A DNA stretch of 64,000 bases from JBMHDW01 sp049889175. Lineage in GTDB: Bacteria; Pseudomonadota; Gammaproteobacteria; Comchoanobacterales; Comchoanobacteraceae. The notes below the pieces were generated by a model. That model saw nothing but the letters and a program-made list of their open reading frames with translations. It had not been told where the DNA came from and ran no database searches. Shown here one piece after another: positions 43,703 to 52,664 of the stretch (position 1 is the stretch's first letter; every line of letters starts with the position of its first letter). Position numbers and translations under genes: made by a program. Location: positions 62,001-126,000 of the forward strand of contig JBMHDW010000001.1 in the NCBI GenBank assembly GCA_049889175.1, written 5' to 3'.

Positions 43703-44184
43703 GCTAAACTCCATTGTTTTAAATGTGCGTGATTAGCATGACAAATCGCCATAGCTAATGCATCAGACTCATCAGAGACCCAATCTTTTTTATGGTTGAC
43801 TAATAACTCAACGCATGACATCACCTGCTTTTTATCAGCATGACCATAACCAGATACAGCTTGCTTTATCAACCGCGGGGCATACTCTGAAACAGGAATA
43901 CCTTGATGCTGGCAAGCCAATAATATCACGCCTCTTGCATGACCTAATTTTAATGCACTATTAGCATTTTTATGAACAAATAATGATTCCACAGCTGCAT
44001 ACTCAGGCTTAAATTCCTTCATTACTTGTGATAACTCCTCATAAAGTTTGGCCATTCTTATCGCAAAATCTGCATTAGGCAATCGAATAATGCCACTTCC
44101 ACAATAATGAAACCGACCCTGTTCTTCTCGAAGAATGCCCCAACCTGTTACTCGTGACCCTGGATCAATACCGATGATACTCAT
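43699..44184 (-). CDS. ruvC: Holliday junction resolvase RuvC
   Basis: RuvC cuts Holliday junctions. The 161-residue protein has the first catalytic Asp in IIGIDPGSRVTGWGI. A Glu follows in YAAVESLFVHKNANSALKLG, and late acidic residues lie in SDESDALAMAICHA, so the four-carboxylate set looks intact. It starts by overlapping the yebC stop (ATGA) and is followed by ruvA. Confidence 0.96.
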   Translation of the reverse strand: MSIIGIDPGSRVTGWGILREEQGRFHYCGSGIIRLPNADFAIRMAKLYEELSQVMKEFKPEYAAVESLFVHKNANSALKLGHARGVILLACQHQGIPVSEYAPRLIKQAVSGYGHADKKQVMSCVELLVNHKKDWVSDESDALAMAICHANHAHLKQWSLA

Positions 44185-44918
44185 ATATTATCTTCATTCG
44201 GTAGCACAGCATTATGATACACTTCTTGAACATCATCACAATCTTCAAGCATATCTACTAGTCGCGTAATTTTTTCAGCAAGATCACTGTCAGCATTAAC
44301 AGATGTACTTGCTACTTGAGTTAATTCTGACGATATAACCTCAAGAGATGCATCTTGACATAACGTGAGACATGCCTCTAATGCTTGGGTCGTGGCCTGT
44401 GTAGTAAGCAAACAATCTTGATCATATTGTTCAATATCACTCACATCATCAGATAAAACTGACTCCATAACTTGCTCATCAGAACAATTAGCAAGCCAAA
44501 TATGACCTTTACGCTCAAATAAGTAGGCTACTGAGCCATCCGTACCAAGTGATCCACCGCATTTGCTAAATGCATGTCGCACCTCAGCCACAGTTCGATT
44601 ACGATTATCTGTCAAACAGCTCACCATCATAGCAACACCACCAGGCCCATAGCCTTCATATATCACTGACTCTAACTGCTCCCCATCATCACCGCCAGCT
44701 CCTCGTGCAATAGCACGAGCAATATTATCTTTTGGCATATTGGCTTGTTGAGCTTTTGATATTGCTAAACGCAGTCCAGGATTATGCTCCAAGTCAGCAC
44801 CACCCATTCGAGCTGCAGTTGTGATTTCTCGTATGATTTTGGTAAAAATCTTACCCCTCTTAGCATCCTGCTTACCCTTACGGTGCCTTATATTTGCCCA
44901 TTTACTATGACCTGCCAT
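44181..44918 (-). CDS. yebC: YebC/PmpR-family protein
   Basis: Members of this family act as transcription regulators or in translation at difficult peptides. The 245-residue protein begins MAGHSKWANIRHRKG, followed by AARMGGADLEHNPGLRLAISKA and the IYEGYGPGGVA signature. The ATG at 44918 is used rather than an upstream start because of this diagnostic N-terminus. It overlaps aspS by 14 bases and ruvC by 4, the common yebC-ruvC arrangement. Confidence 0.95.
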   Translation of the reverse strand: MAGHSKWANIRHRKGKQDAKRGKIFTKIIREITTAARMGGADLEHNPGLRLAISKAQQANMPKDNIARAIARGAGGDDGEQLESVIYEGYGPGGVAMMVSCLTDNRNRTVAEVRHAFSKCGGSLGTDGSVAYLFERKGHIWLANCSDEQVMESVLSDDVSDIEQYDQDCLLTTQATTQALEACLTLCQDASLEVISSELTQVASTSVNADSDLAEKITRLVDMLEDCDDVQEVYHNAVLPNEDNI

Positions 44919-46677
44919 CTTCTGCCTCATCACTAGCCCGCATTAAACCTAACTCATCAAGCTGCTGCTCAGAGACCCTACTGGGTGCTTGCGTTAGCAA
45001 ACACGATGCAGTCTGTGTTTTAGGAAAAGCAATAACATCTCGTATACTATCAACACCAGATAATAACATCAAAAGCCGATCAATACCAAAAGCAATGCCA
45101 CCATGAGGAGGTGTACCTAATTGCAAAGCTTTAAGCAAGTGACCAAACTGCCCTTCAGCTTCAACTGGCGTCATACCTAATAACGACAAGACTTTCATTT
45201 GGGTATCATGTTCATGAATACGAATCGATCCACCGGCAATTTCATGACCGTTGAGTACCAAATCATATGCATCCGTCAACCACTCTTCTGGCCTTTTCCC
45301 TTGCTCTATGTCAGCTTTTCTTGGTGCTGTAAAAGGGTGATGCATGGCACTGAGTGCACCTGAACCATCGACTTCAAACATTGGGAAATCAACCACCCAA
45401 CATGCTGCCCAGTCCTTTGTATACAGTGATAAATCTTTTGCTAACTCATCTCTAAGTGCAGACATACTGTCATTGACTATAGTCTCATGGCCAGCCCCGA
45501 AGACAATTAAATCACCTGCCTTAGCTCCGACCCGCTCAACGACACTCATAGCATGATCACCTAAAAACTTTACGATTGGCGATTGTAAACCTTCTATATT
45601 TACATCATTCACTTTAATATAAGCCAAGCCTTTGGCACCAAATCGACTGACAAATTTTGTGTAATGATCGATTTGACTACGTGCAATACTTGCACCTGCA
45701 GGAATATTCATCGCGACTACACGGTGGTTATCTCGAACTGCTGGTTCCGAAAACACTTTAAAATCGATGTGTTGGCAAATATCTTCAATAGGAACCAATG
45801 TTAGAGGGTTTCTCAAATCAGGACGATCAACACCATAATCCCTCATCACATCATGATAGGCTAACACTGGAATTTTGGGTAAGCTTACATCAATCAATTT
45901 AAGCGCTTCTAGCAATAAGCGTTCCGCAACCGCCATCATATCCTCTGCATGGATAAATGACATCTCAATATCTAATTGTGTAAACTCAGGTTGCCGGTCA
46001 GCGCGCAAATCTTCATCACGGAAACAACGTGCAACTTGAAAATATCGATCAAAACCTGAGGTCATCAATAATTGTTTAAACACCTGAGGTGATTGAGGTA
46101 AAGCAAAACACTCGCCAGGAATGAGCCGACTTGGCACCAGATAATCTCTCGCACCCTCTGGAGTTGATTTAGTTAAAATAGGCGTTTCAATATCAATAAA
46201 GTTCTGATCAACTAACTGCTGCCTTAGCATATGTACAACTTTAGAGCGCAACCTTAATTGTTGCTGCATGTGTTCTCGACGTAAATCCAGATAACGGTAT
46301 TTACCACGGACATCATCACTCACTTGAGCTGTATCAGAAATTTGAATTGGTAGTGGTAAGCAACTATTAAGAATAGTTACTTCAGATACAATAACTTCTA
46401 TTTGACCAGAGCTCAGCCGCTCATTTACCGTTCCTTCTGGCCGGTGTTCAACCACACCTTGAATCGCTATGACCCACTCATTTCTTAATTGTTCGGCAAT
46501 ACTAAATGCTTGTTTATGCTCTGGTCTAATAACAACCTGTGTGATACCACTGACATCACGCAAGTCAATAAAAATGACTCCACCATGATCACGATGGTTG
46601 TTAACCCACCCGGCAAGGTGGACCGTCTGACCCAATAACTCTGTATTCATTTGTTTGCTTAAATGCTTTCGTAACAT
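44905..46677 (-). CDS. aspS: Aspartyl-tRNA synthetase
   Basis: AspS charges tRNA-Asp. About 590 residues, matching E. coli AspS. It has an N-terminal OB anticodon-binding domain with GWVNNHRDHGGVIFIDLRD. Class II motif 2 is FRDEDLRADRQPEFTQLD, the GAD-type insertion follows, and motif 3 is GGIAFGIDRLLML. The ATG at 46677 has GAGGA six bases upstream and is preferred over one four codons earlier inside the preceding gene. Whether it also charges tRNA-Asn (non-discriminating) is not decided here. Confidence 0.96.
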   Translation of the reverse strand: MLRKHLSKQMNTELLGQTVHLAGWVNNHRDHGGVIFIDLRDVSGITQVVIRPEHKQAFSIAEQLRNEWVIAIQGVVEHRPEGTVNERLSSGQIEVIVSEVTILNSCLPLPIQISDTAQVSDDVRGKYRYLDLRREHMQQQLRLRSKVVHMLRQQLVDQNFIDIETPILTKSTPEGARDYLVPSRLIPGECFALPQSPQVFKQLLMTSGFDRYFQVARCFRDEDLRADRQPEFTQLDIEMSFIHAEDMMAVAERLLLEALKLIDVSLPKIPVLAYHDVMRDYGVDRPDLRNPLTLVPIEDICQHIDFKVFSEPAVRDNHRVVAMNIPAGASIARSQIDHYTKFVSRFGAKGLAYIKVNDVNIEGLQSPIVKFLGDHAMSVVERVGAKAGDLIVFGAGHETIVNDSMSALRDELAKDLSLYTKDWAACWVVDFPMFEVDGSGALSAMHHPFTAPRKADIEQGKRPEEWLTDAYDLVLNGHEIAGGSIRIHEHDTQMKVLSLLGMTPVEAEGQFGHLLKALQLGTPPHGGIAFGIDRLLMLLSGVDSIRDVIAFPKTQTASCLLTQAPSRVSEQQLDELGLMRASDEAEDGRS

Positions 46678-46678
46678 A

Positions 46679-47323
46679 TTATTCCTCATCTAATGTGTCT
46701 TTTTGGGGACTAACAGTCCCAAGCGAAATGATGTATTTCAATGCCTCATCAACCGTAATATCCAATGGAATAAGATCTTCTGGTGGCACCAAAAGAATAA
46801 ATCCTGATGTAGGATTGGGTGTTGTTGCCACAAATACACTTACAAAATTCTCTTGCTTATCATTAATTCTGAATGTTTTACTGGTGACAAACCCAATAGA
46901 CCACATACCTCTTCTTGGGTATTCAACCTTAACCACCTCAGAGAATGATTTATTACCTGGCTTCATTAATACCTCAACAGTTTGTCTAATACCATGATAG
47001 ATGGTATTAACCACTGGAATGTGAGCAATCATTTTATTCCAAGCGGACACCAAGCGTTTACCAAAAAAGTTTGCAATCAAAGCACCTGTGACCAGTACAA
47101 CCAATGCTGCCAAAAATAAACCTAAACCTGGAAATGATAAGAAAGTTTCATTCAATAATGTTCCTTCTGAGTAAACCCCCAAATAAACAAACATTTTTAA
47201 CAAATGATTGGGTAAATTATCAAACATCCCCATAACAAAGCGCACAATAACTAATGTGGAAGCAAACGGCACCCAAAATAATAATCCTGCAAACACTATT
47301 TTTTTTAACCATGCGAAATTCAT
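46679..47323 (-). CDS. DUF502-family membrane protein
   Basis: A 214-residue inner-membrane protein with two hydrophobic segments (about 8-30 and 62-88). A soluble C-terminal part contains HIPVVNTIYHGIRQTVEVL, then FVATTPNPTSGFILLVPPED and DVTVDEALKYIIS-like sequence, all typical of DUF502. Function is unknown. It is followed directly by aspS, a known gammaproteobacterial pairing. A strong ribosome binding site (AGGAGG) and candidate promoter precede it, so it opens the aspS-yebC-ruvCAB-hldE run. Confidence 0.85.
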   Translation of the reverse strand: MNFAWLKKIVFAGLLFWVPFASTLVIVRFVMGMFDNLPNHLLKMFVYLGVYSEGTLLNETFLSFPGLGLFLAALVVLVTGALIANFFGKRLVSAWNKMIAHIPVVNTIYHGIRQTVEVLMKPGNKSFSEVVKVEYPRRGMWSIGFVTSKTFRINDKQENFVSVFVATTPNPTSGFILLVPPEDLIPLDITVDEALKYIISLGTVSPQKDTLDEE

Positions 47324-47344
47324 AGTCCTCCTTCGTTTAACGAT

Positions 47345-47373
47345 ATAATGACGCTAAATTTGCACAAACTCAA
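47345..47373 (-). promoter_or_regulatory. Candidate sigma70 promoter for the DUF502-aspS-ruv operon
   Basis: Minus strand TTGAGT (47368-47373), 17-base spacer, CATTAT (47345-47350). The gene begins at 47323 behind AGGAGG. The spacer is shared with the divergent fis gene. Confidence 0.45.
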
Positions 47374-47459
47374 TTATTGTTTTCAGTTTTCCCCACCTCT
47401 TTCACTATTTTTTTAAAAATACACTTGATGTTGAGCCTACTCATCTCTAGACTGTGGCC

Positions 47460-47699
47460 ATGAACGATCATACTTTATCCAACTATGTTGCTGAATCCAT
47501 TAAAGCCTATTTAGACATTTGTGATGGCAACGTCAGTCAAGCGCTTCATGCTTATGTTATGGAGCATACTGAGCGGCTTTTACTTCAACAGGTTTTAGAG
47601 CACACAGAATTTAATCAAACCAGATCTGCTGAAATTTTAGGCATTAGTCGAGTAACACTTAAGAAAAAGCTAGTTAAATACCAGATACCCAACCATTAA
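47460..47699 (+). CDS. fis: Fis-family nucleoid-associated DNA-binding protein
   Basis: A 79-residue Fis. The N-terminal part is diverged. The C-terminal half holds LLQQVLEHTEFNQTRSAEILGISRVTLKKKL, with the helix-turn-helix over about residues 52-72. Fis bends DNA and tunes transcription of stable RNA and virulence genes; in Legionella several Fis proteins regulate effector genes (family knowledge). The usual upstream partner dusB is absent. The ATG at 47460 has only a weak ribosome binding site; an in-frame GTG two codons earlier is possible. Confidence 0.88.
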   Translation: MNDHTLSNYVAESIKAYLDICDGNVSQALHAYVMEHTERLLLQQVLEHTEFNQTRSAEILGISRVTLKKKLVKYQIPNH

Positions 47700-47733
47700 T
47701 AAACTGTTAATATTTGCTGGGTAAGATACCGAC

Positions 47734-48198
47734 ATGTTTAGATATGAAGCATTAAATTTTATCCGAAAAATTAAAACTTTTTTCTTAAGAAGCATCCCTC
47801 CCTATTTGAAAAAAACCATTTCCATAAAAAAGCTCAAGCTTGGTGGAAAGCAAATTCAAGCCATTGATGATATCACGCTGTATCATCGCTGCCATCAAGC
47901 GATTGCACTACTCCGCTCAACAGAAGAAGATTTTGATCTACAATACGAGACATCAGGGTTGAGTAAAATGCTCCATTCTTTTGAACAATTTTTGAGAAAC
48001 TACCATCAAGTTGGCGACAACATCATTCATAAAAAGCAATATTCTGCAGATCTAATGGTACAAATCATTCATCACTCACAATCGGACGCTCCAAAAGAAA
48101 ACACCCAAAACCTTTTAAATCAATTAAAAGCTTTGGGTGATTCTTCACTAATGCAAAAAGCTAAGATGCTTATGATTTCACCAGAAGATCATTCATAA
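47734..48198 (+). CDS. Unknown small protein, 154 residues
   Basis: No family recognised. The first 45 residues are strongly basic (KKTISIKKLKLGG), and the rest is helical and rich in His, Gln and Leu. No signal peptide or membrane segment is evident. It follows fis by 34 bases, perhaps in the same transcript. Its 3' end overlaps the convergent htpG by 29 bases. A DNA- or membrane-binding role is possible but unproven. Confidence 0.55.
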   Translation: MFRYEALNFIRKIKTFFLRSIPPYLKKTISIKKLKLGGKQIQAIDDITLYHRCHQAIALLRSTEEDFDLQYETSGLSKMLHSFEQFLRNYHQVGDNIIHKKQYSADLMVQIIHHSQSDAPKENTQNLLNQLKALGDSSLMQKAKMLMISPEDHS

Positions 48199-50050
48199 TC
48201 TTAATGAACTGATCGGGCTTTTCTAAGGTTTCCCCACTGAGCATCAAAGCTTGCATGTGCAACAGGGTCACACGCTGAGAAAACTCTGCATCTGATACTG
48301 TGCTTAATTGCTCAATTAAAGCGTGATCAACATTGACCTCAAAGATTGGCTTTGATTCTGGAACAGGCTGCCCTGCATCCTTTAACATTTTACGCAAGTG
48401 TGCACTGATATCATCTTTATCGCCAACAACACAACATGGTGAATCAGTCAATCGATTGGTTTGTCTCACATCTTTGACGCGATCGCCCAACTCGTTTTTT
48501 ATACGTTCAATTAATGCTTGTTGCTGCTCTTTCTCTGCCTCAGTTACTTCTTTAGTTTCTTCTTCAGGTAGATCAGATTCACCCTGGGTAATATTGGCAA
48601 GTTTTTTACCTTGATATTCAGTGACCCGAGCCATCAACCACTCATCAACACGGTCAGACAACACAAGCACCTCAATACCTTGCTTTTTGTATGCTTCCAT
48701 TACTGGACTATTCAATCCTGTTCGATGGGTGTCTGCAATAATGTAGTAAATTTTTTCCTGCTTTTCGGCCATATCTTTAATATACCCGTCTAATGATCGA
48801 GTTGGTTTAGAACCTTCAGATGTTGAGCTAGCAAAACGCAATAACCCCATAATGCGTTCCTGCTGAGCAAAATCTTCACCAGGACCTTCTTTTAAGACGG
48901 CGCCAAATGACTCATAAAAATCAGCATATTCCTCAGGCTTATCTTTCGCCATTTTTTCAAGCAAACTGAGTACTTTTTTCGTATTATTGCTTTTAATACT
49001 CTCAGTTACTTTATTTTGTTGAAGTAGCTCTCTAGAAACATTTAAAGGCAAATCATTTGAATCAACAATACCACGAACAAAACGCAAATATCCCGGAAGG
49101 AATACTTCAGCGTCATCCATAATAAACACACGCTGAACAAATAGCTTTAAGCCTCGCTTGGCATCCATTTGGTATAAATCCATTGGCGCTCTTTTAGGTA
49201 AATACAATAATGTTGTGAAGCTATATTTACCTTCAACGCGTTGATGAGTCCAATCTCTTGCTTCCTCAAAGTCATGACTAATGTGCTTATAGAATGCCTG
49301 ATATTGCTCATCAGTAATGTCTTTCTTATCCGTAGTCCATAATGCTTTTGCTTGGTTGATGGTTTCCTCTTTGATGGTAACATCACCATTATCGTCTTTT
49401 TCTGAAACATTCATTAATACAGGATAAGCCAAATGATCAGAATATTTCGTAATGACCGTCCTTAATTTCCAGTCATTCAAATAATCTTTGAACTCATCTT
49501 TAATATGTAAAGTAATGCTGGTACCTCGCTCATCTCTATGAATAGGCGTAATGGTGTACTCACCTTGGCCCTTTGATTGCCACATTACTGCTTGTTCAGC
49601 CGAAAGATCAGCGCGCCTCGTTCTAACAGTTACTTCATCAGCAACAACAAAAGCAGAATAGAAACCTACACCAAACTGCCCGATAAGCTGTGATTGATCT
49701 TGTGACTGATTGCGTTTTAGTTCTTCCATAAAAGCTTTTGTACCTGAACGAGCAATTGTTCCAAGATGATCTGTGACCTCTTGCTCACTCATACCAATAC
49801 CGTTATCTCTAATAACCAATAACTTTGATTCTTCATCAATTTCTACCGAAATCTTTAAATCAGGATCGTTAGCTAATAATTGATCATTTTCCAGTGATAA
49901 AAACCTTAGTTTATCATTAGCATCTGAGGCATTTGAAATTAATTCTCTGACAAAAGCATCAGGATTACTGTATAAATGACCAGCGATCAAATCAAATAAC
50001 TGCTTTATCTCTGTTTTAAACTCATGCTTTTGAGTTGTTTTTTCTGACAT
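48170..50050 (-). CDS. htpG: Chaperone HtpG (Hsp90)
   Basis: HtpG is the bacterial Hsp90, an ATP-driven protein-folding chaperone. The 626-residue protein has the GHKL ATPase motifs ELISNASDANDKLR (about 38-51), RDNGIGMS, GTIARSGTKAF and GQFGVGFYSAF. Middle and C-terminal dimerisation domains follow. Length matches E. coli HtpG (624). The ribosome binding site AAGGA stands 7 bases before the ATG. A sigma32-type promoter lies upstream. Confidence 0.97.
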   Translation of the reverse strand: MSEKTTQKHEFKTEIKQLFDLIAGHLYSNPDAFVRELISNASDANDKLRFLSLENDQLLANDPDLKISVEIDEESKLLVIRDNGIGMSEQEVTDHLGTIARSGTKAFMEELKRNQSQDQSQLIGQFGVGFYSAFVVADEVTVRTRRADLSAEQAVMWQSKGQGEYTITPIHRDERGTSITLHIKDEFKDYLNDWKLRTVITKYSDHLAYPVLMNVSEKDDNGDVTIKEETINQAKALWTTDKKDITDEQYQAFYKHISHDFEEARDWTHQRVEGKYSFTTLLYLPKRAPMDLYQMDAKRGLKLFVQRVFIMDDAEVFLPGYLRFVRGIVDSNDLPLNVSRELLQQNKVTESIKSNNTKKVLSLLEKMAKDKPEEYADFYESFGAVLKEGPGEDFAQQERIMGLLRFASSTSEGSKPTRSLDGYIKDMAEKQEKIYYIIADTHRTGLNSPVMEAYKKQGIEVLVLSDRVDEWLMARVTEYQGKKLANITQGESDLPEEETKEVTEAEKEQQQALIERIKNELGDRVKDVRQTNRLTDSPCCVVGDKDDISAHLRKMLKDAGQPVPESKPIFEVNVDHALIEQLSTVSDAEFSQRVTLLHMQALMLSGETLEKPDQFIKIMNDLLVKS

Positions 50051-50081
50051 CTTGCGTTCCTTAAAATTCAGTTACTTATTG

Positions 50082-50109
50082 ATATGAGGATGATTATTGA
50101 AATTTCAAG
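50082..50109 (-). promoter_or_regulatory. Candidate sigma32 heat-shock promoter of htpG
   Basis: Minus strand CTTGAAA (50103-50109), then 13 bases, then CCTCATAT (50082-50089). The boxes agree well with the RpoH consensus CTTGAAA and CCCCATNT. The expected transcript starts about 25 bases before htpG, a known heat-shock gene. Confidence 0.65.
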
Positions 50110-50112
50110 GCT

Positions 50113-51006
50113 CTAATCTAAATTATTAAAAAAGTCGCCCAAATCAACTTTTTTTAATTTCATTAATTTTTTTAATTGTTTTAATGCTCTAATTTGCGTT
50201 TGTCTAACTCTTTCTCGCGTCATTTCTAATTCAATACCGACTTCTCTCAGTGTTTTAGCCACATGTCCCTGAAGACCAAAACGTTTAGATAAAACTAAAC
50301 GCTCTATTTCTGTCAAACCGGAAAGGAAGGATTCTAATAGCTCAATGCCTTCAACTTCCATGGAACTTCCTTCAGGACAATATTGGTCATTGCCCACCAA
50401 ATCGCCAAGTGTGCTGTTAGAGTCATCAAAGACTTGAAGGTCCAATGACAACGTATTGTGTTTATGCTCCAATATTTTTTGAATATCTTCGATAGGGCGA
50501 TCTAACATCACCGCAATATCTTGTACATTACTTGATTCTTTTTCAGATTCTTTTGCCAATTTTACACCAGCTCGCAAATAAATATTCATCTCTTTAATCA
50601 CGTGAACTGGCAACCTAATGGTTCTACTTTGGTTCATAATAGCACGCTCTATAGATTGTTTTATCCACCATGTTGCGTAGGTGGAAAACCTGAAGCCCTT
50701 TGTCGGCTCAAATTTGTCTAAAGCATACATTAGCCCTAAATTACCCTCTTCTATCAGATCTAAAAATGCCAAACCACGATCAAGATAATTCCTTGCAATT
50801 TTTACAACCAATCGTAAATTTGCTTCAACCAACTTCTTTCGGGTATCTTGACATTGATTTCTATGGTAAGCCATGAACAATTGCTGTTCTTCTTCATGGG
50901 TTAATACAGACTTATAACCAATCTCACGCAAATACATTTTGGTGGGATCACCATTAGCGATATCAAATACACTTTTATTTTCTTTGATATTTGAATCTTT
51001 TGACAT
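50113..51006 (-). CDS. rpoS: RNA polymerase sigma factor RpoS
   Basis: A sigma70-family protein of about 297 residues with regions 1.2 to 4.2. Region 1.2 is DPTKMYLREIGYKSVLTHEEE. Region 2 is NLRLVVKIARNYLDRGLAFLDLIEEGNLGLMYALDKFEP with FSTYATWWIKQSIERAI. The LPVHVIKEMN stretch and terminal REVGIELEMTRERVRQ follow. The short N-terminus and IGYKSVLT segment are RpoS-like rather than RpoD-like. In Legionella and Coxiella RpoS controls stationary-phase or differentiation genes. The ATG at 51006 lies 11 bases behind AAGGAG. An own promoter lies in the spacer to murA. Confidence 0.92.
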   Translation of the reverse strand: MSKDSNIKENKSVFDIANGDPTKMYLREIGYKSVLTHEEEQQLFMAYHRNQCQDTRKKLVEANLRLVVKIARNYLDRGLAFLDLIEEGNLGLMYALDKFEPTKGFRFSTYATWWIKQSIERAIMNQSRTIRLPVHVIKEMNIYLRAGVKLAKESEKESSNVQDIAVMLDRPIEDIQKILEHKHNTLSLDLQVFDDSNSTLGDLVGNDQYCPEGSSMEVEGIELLESFLSGLTEIERLVLSKRFGLQGHVAKTLREVGIELEMTRERVRQTQIRALKQLKKLMKLKKVDLGDFFNNLD

Positions 51007-51035
51007 AGAAAGAACCACTCCTTGGTATAATCTTT

Positions 51036-51064
51036 ATCATACAAATAAGCTGTTGCTGAAGCAA
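51036..51064 (-). promoter_or_regulatory. Candidate sigma70 promoter for rpoS
   Basis: Minus strand TTGCTT (51059-51064), 17-base spacer, TATGAT (51036-51041). The predicted start lies about 25 bases before the rpoS ATG, just after the murA stop. Confidence 0.55.
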
Positions 51065-51067
51065 GCT

Positions 51068-52354
51068 TTAAGCTAATATCTCTTCGTTTGTTGCACCAAT
51101 ATCTTGTCCTGTCAGCTGAAACACCTTCTCAGTGAAAAATTCATAGCCTCTTGATATGATCTCAGCTTTTTGAATCACACACTGTCCTGAAGCAACCAAA
51201 CTAGCTAACCACATTGCTGCACCTGCTCGCAAGTCAGAAACTACCACTGAACAACCAGCCTCAAGCTGATCAACACCATTGACCACCGCATGCTCACCCA
51301 TAACGGCAATCATTGCACCTAATTTTTTAAGTTCAAAGGCATGTGATAATCGATGTTCAAAAATAGTTTCATGAATGGTTGTCATGCCCTCTGAGACTGT
51401 AGCCAAAGCCATCCAAGGCGCTTGTAGGTCCGTTGGAAACCCAGGATAAGCACATGTTGTAATATCAACTGCCTTTGGACGTTTCCCTGCCATATCCAAA
51501 GTAAGCTGATTGAGTGATTGATTCACTTCAATGTTTGCACCGGCTTTTTTTAACTTCTCAATAACTGCCGTTAAATGTGATGCGATTACATTATTTAATG
51601 TTATACGTCCTCTTGTCATCGCTGCAGCAATCATGAAAGTACCGGCTTCAATGCGATCTGGCATTATTTTATGCTCAGCACCAGATAATGAAGAAACGCC
51701 TTTGATCGTAATAGTATCAGTTCCTGAACCCTCAATATCTGCACCCATTTTCGATAAAAGCAATGCTAAATCAATAATCTCAGGCTCACGTGCTGCATTG
51801 TATATTTTTGTTGTTCCTTTAGCCATACATGCAGCCATCATGACATTCTCGGTTCCAGTGACTGACACTTGATCAAAAACAATATCTGTTCCTACTAAAC
51901 CTTGTTCAGCACTAATATGCAAACAGCCATCATGTTGGTTAATTTTAGCACCCATTTGCTCAAATGCTTTTAGATGCATATCAATAGGACGAGCGCCTAT
52001 AGCGCAACCTCCTGGTGTACTTATGATAACCTCTCCCATTCTTGCAAGCAAAGGCCCCATAACTAAGATTGATGCTCTTATCTTTGCCATAAGCTCGTGA
52101 TCTACTTGACAGGTTAACAAGGATTCAGAGGTTAATGTGAATGCACCTGACTCATCGTAACTTATTTTAGCACCCATCAAACTAATTATCTTCAGGATAT
52201 TACTCACATCATCTAATTGAGGAAGATCTTTAAGTGTAATTGGTTGAGACGACATTAATGAGGCTGCTATTATGGGTAATGCAGCATTTTTGGCCCCGGA
52301 GATATCTACTTCTCCTTTCATTATAATTGGGCCTTGACAGAGATAGCGTTGCAT
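51068..52354 (-). CDS. murA: UDP-N-acetylglucosamine 1-carboxyvinyltransferase MurA
   Basis: MurA makes enolpyruvyl-UDP-GlcNAc, the first committed step of peptidoglycan synthesis. The 428-residue protein begins with KGEVDISGAKNAALPIIAA (substrate-site Lys and Asn). It has the catalytic Cys loop GGCAIGARPIDMHL (about 115-128), the fosfomycin target, followed by RIEAGTFMIAAAMTRG. The C-terminal AAMWLASLVASG helix also fits. It follows mlaB by 34 bases, as in E. coli where only ibaG lies between. Confidence 0.96.
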   Translation of the reverse strand: MQRYLCQGPIIMKGEVDISGAKNAALPIIAASLMSSQPITLKDLPQLDDVSNILKIISLMGAKISYDESGAFTLTSESLLTCQVDHELMAKIRASILVMGPLLARMGEVIISTPGGCAIGARPIDMHLKAFEQMGAKINQHDGCLHISAEQGLVGTDIVFDQVSVTGTENVMMAACMAKGTTKIYNAAREPEIIDLALLLSKMGADIEGSGTDTITIKGVSSLSGAEHKIMPDRIEAGTFMIAAAMTRGRITLNNVIASHLTAVIEKLKKAGANIEVNQSLNQLTLDMAGKRPKAVDITTCAYPGFPTDLQAPWMALATVSEGMTTIHETIFEHRLSHAFELKKLGAMIAVMGEHAVVNGVDQLEAGCSVVVSDLRAGAAMWLASLVASGQCVIQKAEIISRGYEFFTEKVFQLTGQDIGATNEEILA

Positions 52355-52388
52355 AGCAACTCCTTTAAAACCATGCCTATCATAGGCA

Positions 52389-52664
52389 TTATTTTCTTTT
52401 TTTGATACCCAAGACTTTAACTATATTCAAATAATCAATAAAATCATATAAATAGTCACTAACATTGAAAACCAATGCTACTCGTTCTTGACGACCTACT
52501 TTTCGCCAAGATAGTAACATAGCAATACCGACTGCATTTACAGCAGTCACAGCAGTACCATCAATGGTAATACGTTTGGATTGATCTTTTAAATGATGAA
52601 ATAGTTGATCTAAATTTTTGATATCACTGATCTGGATATTTTGTGGCAATGCGATAACACTCAT
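52389..52664 (-). CDS. mlaB: MlaB-like STAS-domain protein
   Basis: A 91-residue STAS-domain protein in the mlaB position, behind mlaC (4-base overlap) and before murA. In E. coli MlaB binds MlaF and regulates the ABC transporter. The helix-cap segment reads AVNAVGIAML where E. coli has VDTGGLALL; the Asp and the conserved Thr are replaced by Asn and Ala. The fold and location support MlaB; the altered site questions conserved regulation. Confidence 0.75.
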   Translation of the reverse strand: MSVIALPQNIQISDIKNLDQLFHHLKDQSKRITIDGTAVTAVNAVGIAMLLSWRKVGRQERVALVFNVSDYLYDFIDYLNIVKVLGIKKRK

